This document shows positions 15,989 through 24,992 of a DNA stretch of 64,000 nucleotides, piece after piece. Below the pieces are notes generated by a model. It worked only from the letters and a program-made list of their open reading frames with translations. It did no database searches and was not told the origin of the DNA. Each line of letters opens with the position of its first letter. The stretch's first letter is position 1. The translations under genes were made by a program, and so were the position numbers. This stretch comes from Novosphingobium sp. MW5 (GTDB lineage: Bacteria; Pseudomonadota; Alphaproteobacteria; Sphingomonadales; Sphingomonadaceae): NCBI GenBank assembly GCA_025938935.1, contig JAPCWB010000001.1, positions 248,001 to 312,000 of the forward strand, given 5' to 3'.

Positions 15989-16702
15989 ATGAGCGAGACG
16001 CCAGTTGTCCCCGCGAAACAGGGCTTCGTGCCCTTGCCCGATTTCGATGCCATGACCGCGGCCTGGGCCGGCAATTACGACCAGTCGAACTACGATGCCA
16101 ACATGGCAGGTTCGGTCCTGATGAAGAGCCACGCTCTGCTGGAGCGGGATTTCGGTCCGGGCACCCATTTCGGGCAGGTGCTGGAAGTGGGCGCGGGAAC
16201 GATGGTCCACCTTTCGGCAATCCGACATGGCTTTGACCGCTACATCGCGTCGGACATGAACGCGGACCTGATCGCGGCAGCCTCCAAGAGGCAGTTGCCG
16301 ACGGGCGTGGAATTGCAGCAACTGCAAGGCGGCGCCCTGCCCTTTGCCGATGGTACTTTCGACCGGCTGATCGCCACCCACGTCCTCGAACACATTCCCG
16401 AGCCGCACCTAGCTCTGGCCGAGTGGGTGCGCGTGCTGAAGCCCGGCGGAACATTATCGCTGATCCTGCCCTGCGATCCGGGACTGGCCTGGCGCCTCGG
16501 CCGTCACTTCGGTCCGCGCCGACGGGCGAAAGCGGCTGGGCTGGACTATGACTATTACATGGCGCGCGAGCATGTGAATTCGATCTACAACCTGCGCCAG
16601 ATCGTCCGCTACCACTTGCCAACCCGCAAGGAAGCGTGGTGGCCGCTGGGCGTGGCCTCGCCCGATTTCAACCTGATCTATTGCGTGAACGCCACCGTAT
16701 GA
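15989..16702 (+). CDS. Class I SAM-dependent methyltransferase
   Basis: A 237-residue Rossmann methyltransferase. Motif I is VLEVGAGTMVHL (about 64-75), the acidic loop YIASDMN follows, and ATHVLEHIPEPHLAL is the Methyltransf_11 post-II motif. FDRLIATHVLEH and LKPGGTLSLILPCDPG complete the core. The substrate is unknown; its place in front of a GT2 suggests methylation of a glycan or lipid intermediate. Its stop overlaps the GT2 start (ATGA), so both are co-translated. Confidence 0.85.
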   Translation: MSETPVVPAKQGFVPLPDFDAMTAAWAGNYDQSNYDANMAGSVLMKSHALLERDFGPGTHFGQVLEVGAGTMVHLSAIRHGFDRYIASDMNADLIAAASKRQLPTGVELQQLQGGALPFADGTFDRLIATHVLEHIPEPHLALAEWVRVLKPGGTLSLILPCDPGLAWRLGRHFGPRRRAKAAGLDYDYYMAREHVNSIYNLRQIVRYHLPTRKEAWWPLGVASPDFNLIYCVNATV

Positions 16703-17676
16703 GCGCAGGATCCCCCGCGCCCCGCGTCGCCGCCGTGCTGCCCTGCTACCGGGTAGCAGACAAGGTGCTGGAGGTGATCGCGCGGATCGGTCCGGAATGC
16801 AGCGCAATCTATGCGGTGGACGATTGCTGCCCGGAAAAGTCAGGCGACGCGATTGAGGCGAAGTGTCGCGATCCGCGCGTCAAGGTTCTGCGCCATGAAG
16901 CCAACCAGGGCGTCGGCGGCGCGGTAATGACTGGCATCAAGGCTGCACTGATCGATGGCGCGGACATCGTGATCAAGATCGACGGCGATGGGCAAATGGA
17001 CCCCGCACTGATCCCCTTGTTCGCCGCGCCCATCGCACAGGGACGGGCCGACTATGTGAAGGGCAACCGCTTCTTCAGCCCTGAGGACGCGCGCGGCATG
17101 CCCATGGGGCGGCTGCTGGGCAATCTGGCCCTGTCCTTCATGACCAAGCTTTCGACCGGTTACTGGCAGTTGTTTGATCCCAACAACGGCTATGTCGCGA
17201 TCGACGCGCGGGTGGCCGCAGCCCTGCCCTTCGACAAGATCGCGCGGCGCTATTTCTTTGAAAGCGACATGCTGTTCCGGCTCGGCACGCTGCGCGCCCG
17301 GGTGATCGACCTGCCAATGCGTGCGGTCTATGCCGATGAGAAGAGCAGCCTCAACCCGCTCAAGATGGTGCCGCACTTTTTCAGCCGGCACATGGTCAAT
17401 ACCTTCAAGCGGATCACCTACAGCTACTTCCTGCGCGACTTTTCGGTCGCCTCGCTCGAACTCGTAGCGGGATCGCTGCTGCTGCTTTTCGGGCTGGTGT
17501 TTGGCGGGATCACCTGGATCAGCAACATGCAGGCCGGTGTCGTGACCCCGGCCGGCACGGTCATGCTGGCCGTGATGCCGGTGCTGGTCGGCCTGCAATT
17601 CCTGCTGGCCTTTATCGGCTATGATGTGGCCAACACGCCCAGCGAGCCGGTGGGTCCTTTGATGGTCAAGCCCTGA
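16699..17676 (+). CDS. Family 2 glycosyltransferase with C-terminal membrane helices
   Basis: A 325-residue protein. The GT-A domain comprises AAVLPCYRVADKVLEVI, AVDDCCPE and IKIDGDGQMDP (D95/D97 as the DxD metal site), a dolichyl-phosphate-mannose-synthase-like arrangement. Two hydrophobic helices follow at about 258-280 and 288-312 (ELVAGSLLLLFGLVFGGITW), as in polyprenyl-phosphate glycosyltransferases. It probably makes a polyprenyl-phospho-sugar donor. This fits the neighbouring GT-C-like DUF2142 protein and SMR flippase. Last gene of the methyltransferase pair. Confidence 0.87.
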   Translation: MSAGSPAPRVAAVLPCYRVADKVLEVIARIGPECSAIYAVDDCCPEKSGDAIEAKCRDPRVKVLRHEANQGVGGAVMTGIKAALIDGADIVIKIDGDGQMDPALIPLFAAPIAQGRADYVKGNRFFSPEDARGMPMGRLLGNLALSFMTKLSTGYWQLFDPNNGYVAIDARVAAALPFDKIARRYFFESDMLFRLGTLRARVIDLPMRAVYADEKSSLNPLKMVPHFFSRHMVNTFKRITYSYFLRDFSVASLELVAGSLLLLFGLVFGGITWISNMQAGVVTPAGTVMLAVMPVLVGLQFLLAFIGYDVANTPSEPVGPLMVKP

Positions 17677-17687
17677 AGCAAAAGAAA

Positions 17688-17718
17688 AGGGCCCGCGTCC
17701 GATCTGGACGCAGGCCCT
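17688..17718. terminator. Bidirectional terminator between GT2 and rpoZ
   Basis: AGGGCC-GCGTCC pairs with GGACGC-GGCCCT around a 5-nt loop, each arm with one extra base. On the minus strand the hairpin is followed by a T-rich tract (TTTTCTTTTGC), so it suits rpoZ... orientation as well as the convergent GT2 gene. Confidence 0.75.
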
Positions 17719-17742
17719 GAATTTCTAACCAACGCGACTTGA

Positions 17743-18087
17743 TCAGCCGTCGTAGTCGCCGCCCAGCGAGGTGTTGCGCACAGGGGCCGCAGCCGTGATG
17801 CGCAGGGCCTCTGCCGACTGGCTGAGCGAGCCGATGTCATCGACCTCGTCATCGTCTTCGGGCAGGACGCGCTGCAGCGAATTGATCAGCGTTTCGTTGA
17901 GCGCCGTGGGGACAATGGTCTGCTCGGCGATTTCGCGAAGGGCCACGACCGGGTTCTTGTCGCGATCGCGGTCAATCGTCAGCTCTGCGCCGCCAGAGAT
18001 TTCACGCGCACGCTGTGCGGCAAGCAGGACGAGGTCGAAACGGTTGGGAACCTTGTCGACACAATCTTCAACGGTAACGCGCGCCAT
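17743..18087 (-). CDS. rpoZ: DNA-directed RNA polymerase omega subunit
   Basis: A 114-residue protein beginning [30 protein letters not shown], the signature of omega, followed by [12 protein letters not shown]. The acidic C-terminal tail ([12 protein letters not shown]) is usual in alphaproteobacteria. It chaperones beta' during RNA polymerase assembly. It is a single gene with its promoter in the AT-rich 18088-18298 spacer. Confidence 0.96.
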   Translation of the reverse strand: MARVTVEDCVDKVPNRFDLVLLAAQRAREISGGAELTIDRDRDKNPVVALREIAEQTIVPTALNETLINSLQRVLPEDDDEVDDIGSLSQSAEALRITAAAPVRNTSLGGDYDG

Positions 18088-18298
18088 GGGGCACTCCAGT
18101 TCTGGAATTCACGGGGAAAGCATGGCCGCTACACGTTCGGGTGATTCGGAGTCAAGAAAAAAACGTATAAATAATTGAAATTAAATATGAATTATCGCGC
18201 TCTCATTTCATCGCTTGGGCGCTTCCGTAACCCCTTGCCCAAGCTGCCCACCCTGTCATTCTCTGCCGCATAACAACGAACGCATTTGCGGGGACAGG

Positions 18299-19529
18299 AT
18301 GACGGCGCAAGTCGAACTGCGGATCAAGACGCGCGTGCTGGCGGGGGCCTTCATCGGCATTGCTTCGTCGTTGTCGCTCAACTCCTATATCCTCTCGACC
18401 TTCCAGCCCTATTTCCTTGAGACCTTCGGCTGGACCAAGGCGCAGTGGGCAGGGCTTGCCACAGTGCAGGTGCTGATGATCGTCGTCCTGCCTATTGTCG
18501 GGCGCATGACCGATGTGATCGGCGTCTGGCGCACGGCGCTGATCGGGGGGATCAGTTTTCCGCTGTGCCTCGTCGCCATCGCGCTGATGGACGGCAACAT
18601 CACCAATTACCTGATCATCTACGTCATCCAGACCATTCTCGGCGCGGCGGCAACTTCCACCGTCTTTGCCCGGCTGGTGGCGGAGAAGTTCACGAAGAAC
18701 CGCGGCCTCGCGCTCGGCATGTGCTCGGCCGGATCGCCCGTGGTAGCCTTTTTCGGCAGCCCGCTCATCAGCGCCTATGTGCGCGAGCATGGCTTCCAGT
18801 GCGGGCTACCTGGTGGTGGCGCTGTTCTGCGGGATCTGCTCGGTGCTAATGCTGACCCTGCTTTACGGCGTCGAAGGCAAGCGCCCGCCGCGGCGTGAGC
18901 GAAAGGCATCGAGAGACTACCGCGAGGTCTTTGCCATGCCGGTGTTCTGGCTGATGTTCGTTGCGACGGTCCTGATCAACTTGCCGTTCTCGCTCGCCAC
19001 TGCGCAGCTCAAGCTGGTGGTGTCGGAACAAGGCCTGCCCGATGCCGTGGCAGCCCTGTTCGTTTCGGCCTTTGCCCTGTCATCGGTGGCCGGGCGCTTC
19101 ATCTTCGGCGTGATGATCGACCGGCTCAACCCCGTGCGCATTGCCGCACTGGGCTTCGGCCTGCCCGTGATCGGCTTGCTGATCCTGTTCTCGCCGATGG
19201 ATTCCGTCCCCTGGGTACTCACCGCCATGGTCCTGATTGGTGCATCCTTCGGCAGCGAGGCGGACATCATCCCCTACCTCGTCAACCGACAGTTCGGCAT
19301 GGCCCGCTTCGGCACGATCTTCGGCCTGCTGATGGCGGCGACCGGCGGTGCCATGGGACTGGGCAACGTGTTCCTGGCGCTTGTGCTGAAGGCGACCGGC
19401 AGCTTCGATGCCTACCTGCTGACCTGCGCAGGGGCGGCACTGATCGGATCACTGATGTTCCTGATGCTCGGCCTGCCCCGATTCCAGCCGCCGGTCGATC
19501 ACCCGGCAGAAATGCCCGCTCACTCGTAA
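18299..19529 (+). pseudogene. MFS transporter interrupted by a frameshift
   Basis: The first part (18299 to about 18800) encodes VLAGAFIGIASSLSLNSYI through SPLISAYVREHGFQ; the second (about 18800-19529) continues in another frame as AGYLVVALFCGICSVLMLTLLYGVEGK to the end. Together they make a normal ~410-residue 12-helix major facilitator, closest in style to the OFA/monocarboxylate branch. Deleting the T after TTCCAG (about 18799-18801) would join the halves. It is either a real lesion or a base-call error. Its 3' end overlaps the convergent dnaB stop by ten bases. Substrate unknown. Confidence 0.85.
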
Positions 19530-21034
19530 TCGTAGGAGCTGTCCGCCAGTTCCTCGGGGGCGAGATCGGAGAAGCGGGTGATCCGCGCCTCGAAACGCAG
19601 CCGCACCTTGCCGGTGGCGCCATGGCGCTGCTTGGCGACGATGAGTTCGGCCAGGCCTGTGACCTGCTCCATCTTCTGCCGCCACTTTTCCCACTTGTCG
19701 GCGACGTCAGGGGTATCGCCCTCTGTCGGGAACTTGGGCTCGACCATCTTCACATAGTAGTCTTCGCGGAAGACGAACCAGACCATGTCGGCGTCCTGTT
19801 CGATCGAGCCCGATTCGCGCAGGTCCGAAAGCATCGGCTTCTTGTCCTCGCGGCTTTCGACCGCGCGGCTTAGCTGCGAGAGTGCAATCACCGGGACGTG
19901 CAGTTCCTTGGCCAGCGTCTTCAGGCCCCGGCTGATCTCCGAAATTTCGTTGACGCGGTTGTCGCTGGCGCGGCCGGTGCCCTGCAACAGTTGCAGGTAG
20001 TCGACGATGATCAGGCCGATGTTGTGCTTGCGCTTGAGGCGGCGGGCGCGGGCGCGCAGTGCGGCGATGGTCAGCGCCGGGGTATCGTCGATGAACAGCG
20101 GCAATTCGGCGAGCCGCTGGCTGGCGAAAGACAGCTGCTGGAAGTCTTCGCGGCTGATGCGCCCGGTGCGCAGCGATTCGGAGGAAATGCCCGAGTTTTC
20201 CGCAAGGATACGCGTCGCCAGCTGGTCGGCGCTCATTTCGAGGCTGAAGAAGGCGACGGCCGATCCGACCGAGGCGCTTTCCTCGATGCCGGATTGGATA
20301 TCGGTGAGAAGGCGGTTGGCGGCATTGAAGGCGATATTGGTGGCGAGCGAGGTCTTGCCCATGCCCGGACGTCCGGCAAGGATGATAAGATCGGAATCAT
20401 GCAGGCCGCCGATGCGCTCGTTGATCGAAGTGAAGCCGGTGGTCTTGCCGGCGATATGCCCGCCGGAATTCAGCGCCTTCTCGATTGCGGTAATGGCAAC
20501 GCGGGTGGCATCGCCGAAGCTGGATGCCTGGCTCTGGCTCGATGCGCCCTCGGCCACGGCATAGAGCGCGGCCTCGGCATTGTTGATCTGGTCAAGCGGG
20601 TCGACGGCCTCGGACGTGTCCATCGCCTTGGTAACGAGATCGCGCCCGACCGAGACCAGTTCGCGCAGCAGTGCCAGTTCATAGATCTGCTCCGCCAGTT
20701 CCTTGGGCGCGAGCAGGCCCTGTCCGTCAGCGGTGAGCCGCGCAAGGTATGTCACGCCGCCCAGCGCCTTTAGCGCCTCATCCGCCTCGAAATAGGGGCG
20801 GAGAGTAACGGGCGTGACCACCGCCTTGCGATCGAGCAACTGCACGACGCGCTCGTAAATCCGGGCGTGGATAGGCTCGAAAAAATGGTCGGCGCGCAGG
20901 GGAACACCCAGTTCCTCGATGACCCGGTTGTCGATCAGCACCGCGCCAAGGAAAGCAGCCTCCGCCTCGATATTGGACGGCAGGGTGCGGATCGGCGAAT
21001 CGTCGGGGACGGGAAAAGCGATAGGTTCGGCCAT
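19520..21034 (-). CDS. dnaB: Replicative DNA helicase DnaB
   Basis: A 504-residue protein. The N-terminal primase-interacting domain starts TLPSNIEAEAAFLGAVLID (about 17-37). The RecA-like motor has Walker A GRPGMGKTSL at 221-230 and Walker B GLIIVDYLQLLQG. H3/H4 motifs follow (VIALSQLSRAVESREDKKPMLSDLRESGSIEQDAD). It is the hexameric helicase that opens the fork. The length is normal, so no intein is present. ATG 21034 is chosen; a longer frame would begin at 21070. Confidence 0.97.
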   Translation of the reverse strand: MAEPIAFPVPDDSPIRTLPSNIEAEAAFLGAVLIDNRVIEELGVPLRADHFFEPIHARIYERVVQLLDRKAVVTPVTLRPYFEADEALKALGGVTYLARLTADGQGLLAPKELAEQIYELALLRELVSVGRDLVTKAMDTSEAVDPLDQINNAEAALYAVAEGASSQSQASSFGDATRVAITAIEKALNSGGHIAGKTTGFTSINERIGGLHDSDLIILAGRPGMGKTSLATNIAFNAANRLLTDIQSGIEESASVGSAVAFFSLEMSADQLATRILAENSGISSESLRTGRISREDFQQLSFASQRLAELPLFIDDTPALTIAALRARARRLKRKHNIGLIIVDYLQLLQGTGRASDNRVNEISEISRGLKTLAKELHVPVIALSQLSRAVESREDKKPMLSDLRESGSIEQDADMVWFVFREDYYVKMVEPKFPTEGDTPDVADKWEKWRQKMEQVTGLAELIVAKQRHGATGKVRLRFEARITRFSDLAPEELADSSYDYE

Positions 21035-21153
21035 GGCAGCGGCAATGCGCCCGGCATTCGCGCGCCGCAAGGGGGCTGCGGCGATCCGCCTTGTGGATAG
21101 CGGGGATGGTTATCCCTCTTGCCCGCAATTGCTGCATCTGCGAATTGTCCGCG

Positions 21154-21639
21154 ATGGCGGCCCCGCGCATCTGTGCAATCGAATTCGACGAGAGCTCGCT
21201 CGTGCGCCGCAGCGCCGAGATCGAGCAGGAGCGCCGCGTCGCTGTTTTCGACCTGATCGAGGATAATACTTTCAAGCCCCTGCGCGCCTTCGACGCTGGA
21301 CATGAAGGGCCTTACCGGCTCGTCATGGCGGTGGAGGACGGGCGGCTCCGGCTCGACATCTACAGCGAGGGCGGAAGCGACCTCCTCGAAAGCTTCGTGC
21401 TGGGCATGGCCAAGTTCCGCCGCCCGGTGCGCGAATACTATTCGATCTGCGAAAGCTACAACAAGGCCGTCCGCCGCGCTTCGCCACACGAGATCGAGAC
21501 GATCGACATGGCCCGCCGCGGCGTACACGACCGGGCCGCGGAAATGCTGCTTGAGCGACTGGACGGCAAGGTCGAGACCGATTTCGCTACTGCCCGCCGG
21601 CTCTTTACCTTGATCTGCGTCCTGCATATCAGGGTCTGA
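21154..21639 (+). CDS. UPF0262 family protein
   Basis: A 161-residue protein matching UPF0262: AVFDLIEDNTFKP, GPYRLVMAVEDGRLRLDI, YYSICESYNKAVRRASPHEIETIDMARRGVHDRAAEMLLERL and DFATARRLFTLICVLH. Conserved in alphaproteobacteria; function unknown. ATG 21154 is used rather than 21091 because the family begins near IxxIEFDE. It is divergent from dnaB and is followed after 24 bases by the GH25-like gene. Confidence 0.88.
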   Translation: MAAPRICAIEFDESSLVRRSAEIEQERRVAVFDLIEDNTFKPLRAFDAGHEGPYRLVMAVEDGRLRLDIYSEGGSDLLESFVLGMAKFRRPVREYYSICESYNKAVRRASPHEIETIDMARRGVHDRAAEMLLERLDGKVETDFATARRLFTLICVLHIRV

Positions 21640-21663
21640 GACGGGAACGGGACGCACTTCAAA

Positions 21664-22362
21664 ATGGCTAAAAAGGGGAAAAGCCGCTGGCGGCTGCGAT
21701 TCGCCGCGCTGGCATTGCTGCTGGCGCTGGCGGGCGGCGTCGCGGGCTGGTGGCACCTGCGCGGCTGGCAGCCCTCGCGTGAGCAATGGCCGGTGCAGGG
21801 GGTCGAGGTCGGCGAGGATGACGGCACGATCGACTGGACCGCGCTCAAGACGATCGGGGTCGATTTCGCTTACGTCGATGCCTCGGCCAGCGTCTTTGCC
21901 CGCGATGCCAATTTCACCGCCAACCTCGAAGGTGCGCGGGCTGTGGGCATGCAGGTAGGTGCAGTGCATGAGTACGATCCCTGCCAGCCGGCCGACCGGC
22001 AGGCGGCGAACTTCGTCACGGTCGTGCCACGCGACAAGGGCTTGCTGCCGAGCGCCGTGTCGCTCGACCGGCTCGCCGAGGATTGCCCCGGCAAGGTCAC
22101 CGAGGCAGGGGTTGAGAGCGAGCTCACCACCTTCCTCAACCAGGTCGAGACCCATACCGGCAAGCCGGTGATCCTGAAGCTGGGGCCGAAGTTCCAGGAC
22201 CGCTACCACGTGGCATCGGCGGTCAACCGCAACCTGTGGCTGGTGCGTACCCGATTTGAGCCGGACTATGCCGGCCGGCCATGGGCACTGTGGACTGCCA
22301 ACTCCGCGCTCAAGACCGAGGCGGCGGAAAAGCCGCTTCGCTGGCTGGCCGCACAGCGCTAG
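21664..22362 (+). CDS. GH25 (lysozyme)-like membrane-anchored protein, catalytic residues altered
   Basis: A 232-residue protein with an N-terminal anchor (LRFAALALLLALAGGVAGWW, about 11-30). The fold follows GH25 muramidases: VQGVEVGEDDGTIDWTALKTIGVDFAYVDASAS corresponds to the usual GxDVSxxQGxIDW ... DFAYxKATEG. Here the first catalytic aspartate position is glutamate, the TEG glutamate is absent, and the later DxE segment reads SLDRLAED. It may therefore have lost muramidase activity or changed substrate. It is immediately followed by cdd. Confidence 0.75.
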   Translation: MAKKGKSRWRLRFAALALLLALAGGVAGWWHLRGWQPSREQWPVQGVEVGEDDGTIDWTALKTIGVDFAYVDASASVFARDANFTANLEGARAVGMQVGAVHEYDPCQPADRQAANFVTVVPRDKGLLPSAVSLDRLAEDCPGKVTEAGVESELTTFLNQVETHTGKPVILKLGPKFQDRYHVASAVNRNLWLVRTRFEPDYAGRPWALWTANSALKTEAAEKPLRWLAAQR

Positions 22363-22372
22363 GATGCCTCGC

Positions 22373-22798
22373 ATGATCGACCGCGACACCCTGATTGAAG
22401 CCGCCCGCAGCGCCGCCACGCGCGCCTATGCGCCCTATTCGAACTTCCACGTCGGCGCGGCGCTGGCCTTTGCCGATGGCTCGGTGGTGACCGGGGCCAA
22501 TGTCGAGAATGCCAGCTACGGCATGACGCTGTGTGCCGAGACGGTCGCGGTTGGCAAGGCGCTATCCGAGGACTGGCGCGGCAATCTGGAAGCCGTCGCG
22601 GTGATCGGCGGCAAGGCGGGCGAGGTCGGCGCGGGTGATCCGGTCACGCCCTGCGGCCGCTGCCGCCAGATGCTCAACGAGGTTGCCTCGCTCGGCGGCA
22701 ATGACCCGCTGGTCTGGTGCGCTGGAGAGACCGAAGTGCTCGAAATGCGGCTGTCAGACTTGCTACCACGCGCATTCGGCCCGGCGGCGCTTGAATAG
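22373..22798 (+). CDS. cdd: Cytidine deaminase
   Basis: A 141-residue protein. It deaminates cytidine/deoxycytidine to uridine in pyrimidine salvage. Substrate loop PYSNFHVGAAL (21-31), catalytic CAE (C54, E56) and zinc cysteines in PCGRC (C94, C97) are all present. ATG 22373 with AGGA at the correct distance is preferred; an ATG three codons earlier is possible. Starts 11 bases after the preceding stop. Confidence 0.94.
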   Translation: MIDRDTLIEAARSAATRAYAPYSNFHVGAALAFADGSVVTGANVENASYGMTLCAETVAVGKALSEDWRGNLEAVAVIGGKAGEVGAGDPVTPCGRCRQMLNEVASLGGNDPLVWCAGETEVLEMRLSDLLPRAFGPAALE

Positions 22799-22858
22799 CG
22801 GCACGTTCAACCGCATAATGAAACCCGATCGTCGCATTAAGCGGCGCGGGGAGAAGGC

Positions 22859-23749
22859 ATGACCGAAATCGCAGGCAAGGCCGCTGTCGTCACCGGCGGC
22901 GGATCGGGCATCGGCATGGGGCTGGCCGGGGAACTCGGCCGGCAGGGAGCACGGGTTGCCGTTGCCGATATCCAGATTGCCAAGGCCGAAGCCGTAGCCG
23001 CCGCGATCCGCGAAGCCGGGGGCCAAGCTGTGGCCCTGCCCTGCGACGTTACCGAACGCACCTCGATCAACGCCATGCGTGATGCGGCGATCGCTGCGCT
23101 TGGACCGGTCCAACTGGTTTTCGCCAATGCCGGGGCAACGAGCTTCACGCCGTTGATCGAGATGTCCGACGCCGATGTCGACTGGATCGTCCAGGTCAAC
23201 CTGATGGGCGTGATGAACACCACCCGCGCCTTCCTGCCCGGCATGATCGAAGCGGCCGGCGGCCACATCTGCGCCACTTCCTCGATGGCCGGGCTGCTTC
23301 CCGGGTGGATGCCGGTCCACGTGCCCTATTCGGCGGCCAAGATGGGGATCATCGGCATGATGATGAACCTTGCCATCGAACTCAAACCACACGGCGTCTT
23401 CACGACCAGCTATTGCCCGGGTGGAGTGGCATCCGGGATGAAAGCCAACAACGGCGCCTATCGGCCCGAAAGGTTCGGCGGGCCGGAGCCGGTTGCCGAA
23501 GTGCAGTTTTCGGGCACGGACAAGACTCACAGTTCCATGGCCTTCTACCGGCCTGAGGATGTCGCGCCTATCGTGCTCAATGCGGTAAGGAACAACCGTC
23601 CCTTTGTCTTCGACCACGCCGAGCAGCGCCGCCTGTTCGCCGAAACCTACGTCTCGGTGGTTGAGGCCTGCTATGACGATCTCGATGCCTGGCAGGCCGA
23701 AAACGGCGTGCCACAGGGCAATCCGACGGGTGCCGACCTGATCGACTAA
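22859..23749 (+). CDS. SDR-family oxidoreductase
   Basis: A 296-residue classical short-chain dehydrogenase. NAD(P)-binding TGGGSGIGMG (about 12-21), NAGATS, catalytic serine in ICATSSMAG, and the YSAAK active-site Tyr/Lys are present. A C-terminal extension beyond residue 230 (PEDVAPIVLNAVRNNRPFVFDH) is longer than usual and resembles SDRs of cytosolic lipid/alcohol metabolism. ADIQ after beta-2 favours NAD. It has its own terminator. Substrate unknown. Confidence 0.88.
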   Translation: MTEIAGKAAVVTGGGSGIGMGLAGELGRQGARVAVADIQIAKAEAVAAAIREAGGQAVALPCDVTERTSINAMRDAAIAALGPVQLVFANAGATSFTPLIEMSDADVDWIVQVNLMGVMNTTRAFLPGMIEAAGGHICATSSMAGLLPGWMPVHVPYSAAKMGIIGMMMNLAIELKPHGVFTTSYCPGGVASGMKANNGAYRPERFGGPEPVAEVQFSGTDKTHSSMAFYRPEDVAPIVLNAVRNNRPFVFDHAEQRRLFAETYVSVVEACYDDLDAWQAENGVPQGNPTGADLID

Positions 23750-23801
23750 GGGTTGGCCTTTATCCTGCCATTAACCATTCAAGCCTAAGGCAATTTCACC
23801 T

Positions 23802-23827
23802 GCCCGGCGCTTTTGCCGGGCGTGTTT
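23802..23827 (+). terminator. Terminator after SDR gene
   Basis: GCCCGGC-GCTTTT-GCCGGGC hairpin followed by GTGTTT. Confidence 0.75.
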
Positions 23828-23856
23828 GCATGGGCGGGACTGGGCTAGGCCACGGC

Positions 23857-24885
23857 ATGATCCGGACAAAAACAACGCTGATCGTTGGGGCCGGGGCGAG
23901 CCAGGAAATCCACTTGCCTTCCAGCCTTGAGGTGCTGGAGCGCACAGCTGCCGCCTATGACTTCTACCGTTTCGGCGGCGATCAGATGACGAAGGATTCG
24001 TCGATGCTGCTCCGCCACCTCAACAAGCTGGCCGAGCGCCCCGGCAACAGCCAGGAAAAGCTCTACGAAGCGACCGAGCGCCTGCGCATCGCCGCGCGGA
24101 TGAGCAAGATGATCGACACGGTGATCGAACAGAACGACGACAATCCGCTCGTCACGCTTACCGGCAAGCTCGCCGTGCTGCACTTCATCTGCCAGGGCGA
24201 GGCGCGATCGAACCTGCGACCCGCGCCGAAAACCCCCGGCGATCTGCCGCTGCAGGCCGGGGATTTCTGGCTGCTCGAGCTCGGCAAGCTGATGACCACC
24301 GGCGTGCCGCGGTCAAAGGTGCACCAGTGCTTCGAGAACCTGTCGATCGTCTCGTTCAACTATGACCGGTCGATCGAGCACTTCCTGCCCTATGCCCTGA
24401 TGACCGCCTATGGCATGACCCTGCCCGAGGCGCAGCGCGTGGTTACGGAGCACCTCCGCATCGTCCATCCTTATGGCACGATCGGCCGCCTGCCCCGGCA
24501 AAAGGGAGAAGGCGCCGATGTCGAATGGGGCAACGAAAACCCCTGGAACATGATCAATCTGGTCAACAATCTTCGCACCCCGGGCGAGTTGCAGCGTGAC
24601 ACCAAGGCGATGATGGAAGTGCGCAATGCCATGCTGAAGTCGCAGCGGCTGGTCTTCACCGGGTTCGGCTATCACCCGCAGAACATCGACCTGCTGATTG
24701 ACGCGACTTTCTCGCACAATCCCGAGGTTCTCTGCGGCATCCACGGCCTGACCGGCCCGGCCCAGACCACCGTGGTGCGCATGATGCGGCGCAAGCTCAA
24801 CCTCGACAAGGACGACCGCCTGATGGTGATCAACGCCAAGTGTTTCGACCTCTTCCGCGACTACGGGATGATGCTGGAGAGCTGA
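23857..24885 (+). CDS. SIR2-like domain protein
   Basis: A 342-residue protein. The N-terminal TLIVGAGASQE motif and the internal VSFNYDRSIEHFL segment are typical of the SIR2_2 family of NAD-binding proteins. VFTGFGYHPQNIDLL later fits the C-terminal half of the Rossmann fold. No second effector domain is seen. Members of the wider family serve either in protein deacylation-like reactions or as NAD-consuming anti-phage proteins; neither role can be assigned here. It is single and flanked by backbone genes. ATG 23857 is chosen over 23830 because the family begins close to this methionine. Confidence 0.75.
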   Translation: MIRTKTTLIVGAGASQEIHLPSSLEVLERTAAAYDFYRFGGDQMTKDSSMLLRHLNKLAERPGNSQEKLYEATERLRIAARMSKMIDTVIEQNDDNPLVTLTGKLAVLHFICQGEARSNLRPAPKTPGDLPLQAGDFWLLELGKLMTTGVPRSKVHQCFENLSIVSFNYDRSIEHFLPYALMTAYGMTLPEAQRVVTEHLRIVHPYGTIGRLPRQKGEGADVEWGNENPWNMINLVNNLRTPGELQRDTKAMMEVRNAMLKSQRLVFTGFGYHPQNIDLLIDATFSHNPEVLCGIHGLTGPAQTTVVRMMRRKLNLDKDDRLMVINAKCFDLFRDYGMMLES

Positions 24886-24895
24886 TCCAGCCATC

Positions 24896-24913
24896 GACGG
24901 CACAGATGCCGTC
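24896..24913 (+). terminator. Weak hairpin after SIR2-like gene
   Basis: GACGGCA-CAGA-TGCCGTC, perfect 7-bp stem, without a T-tract, 11 bases after the stop. Confidence 0.35.
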
Positions 24914-24992
24914 CTATCGGTGAAACCCGTTTGCAAGCGCACTGCACCGACCTTACGACCTGCCCAAAACCGGCGAGGCGGAGAGGCGAAAC

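Noticed and set aside
19520..21034. Intein in dnaB
   Set aside because: Length and motif spacing are normal for an uninterrupted helicase.
20935..22419. 494-codon minus-strand frame across UPF0262, GH25-like and cdd
   Set aside because: Shadow of three well-supported plus-strand genes.
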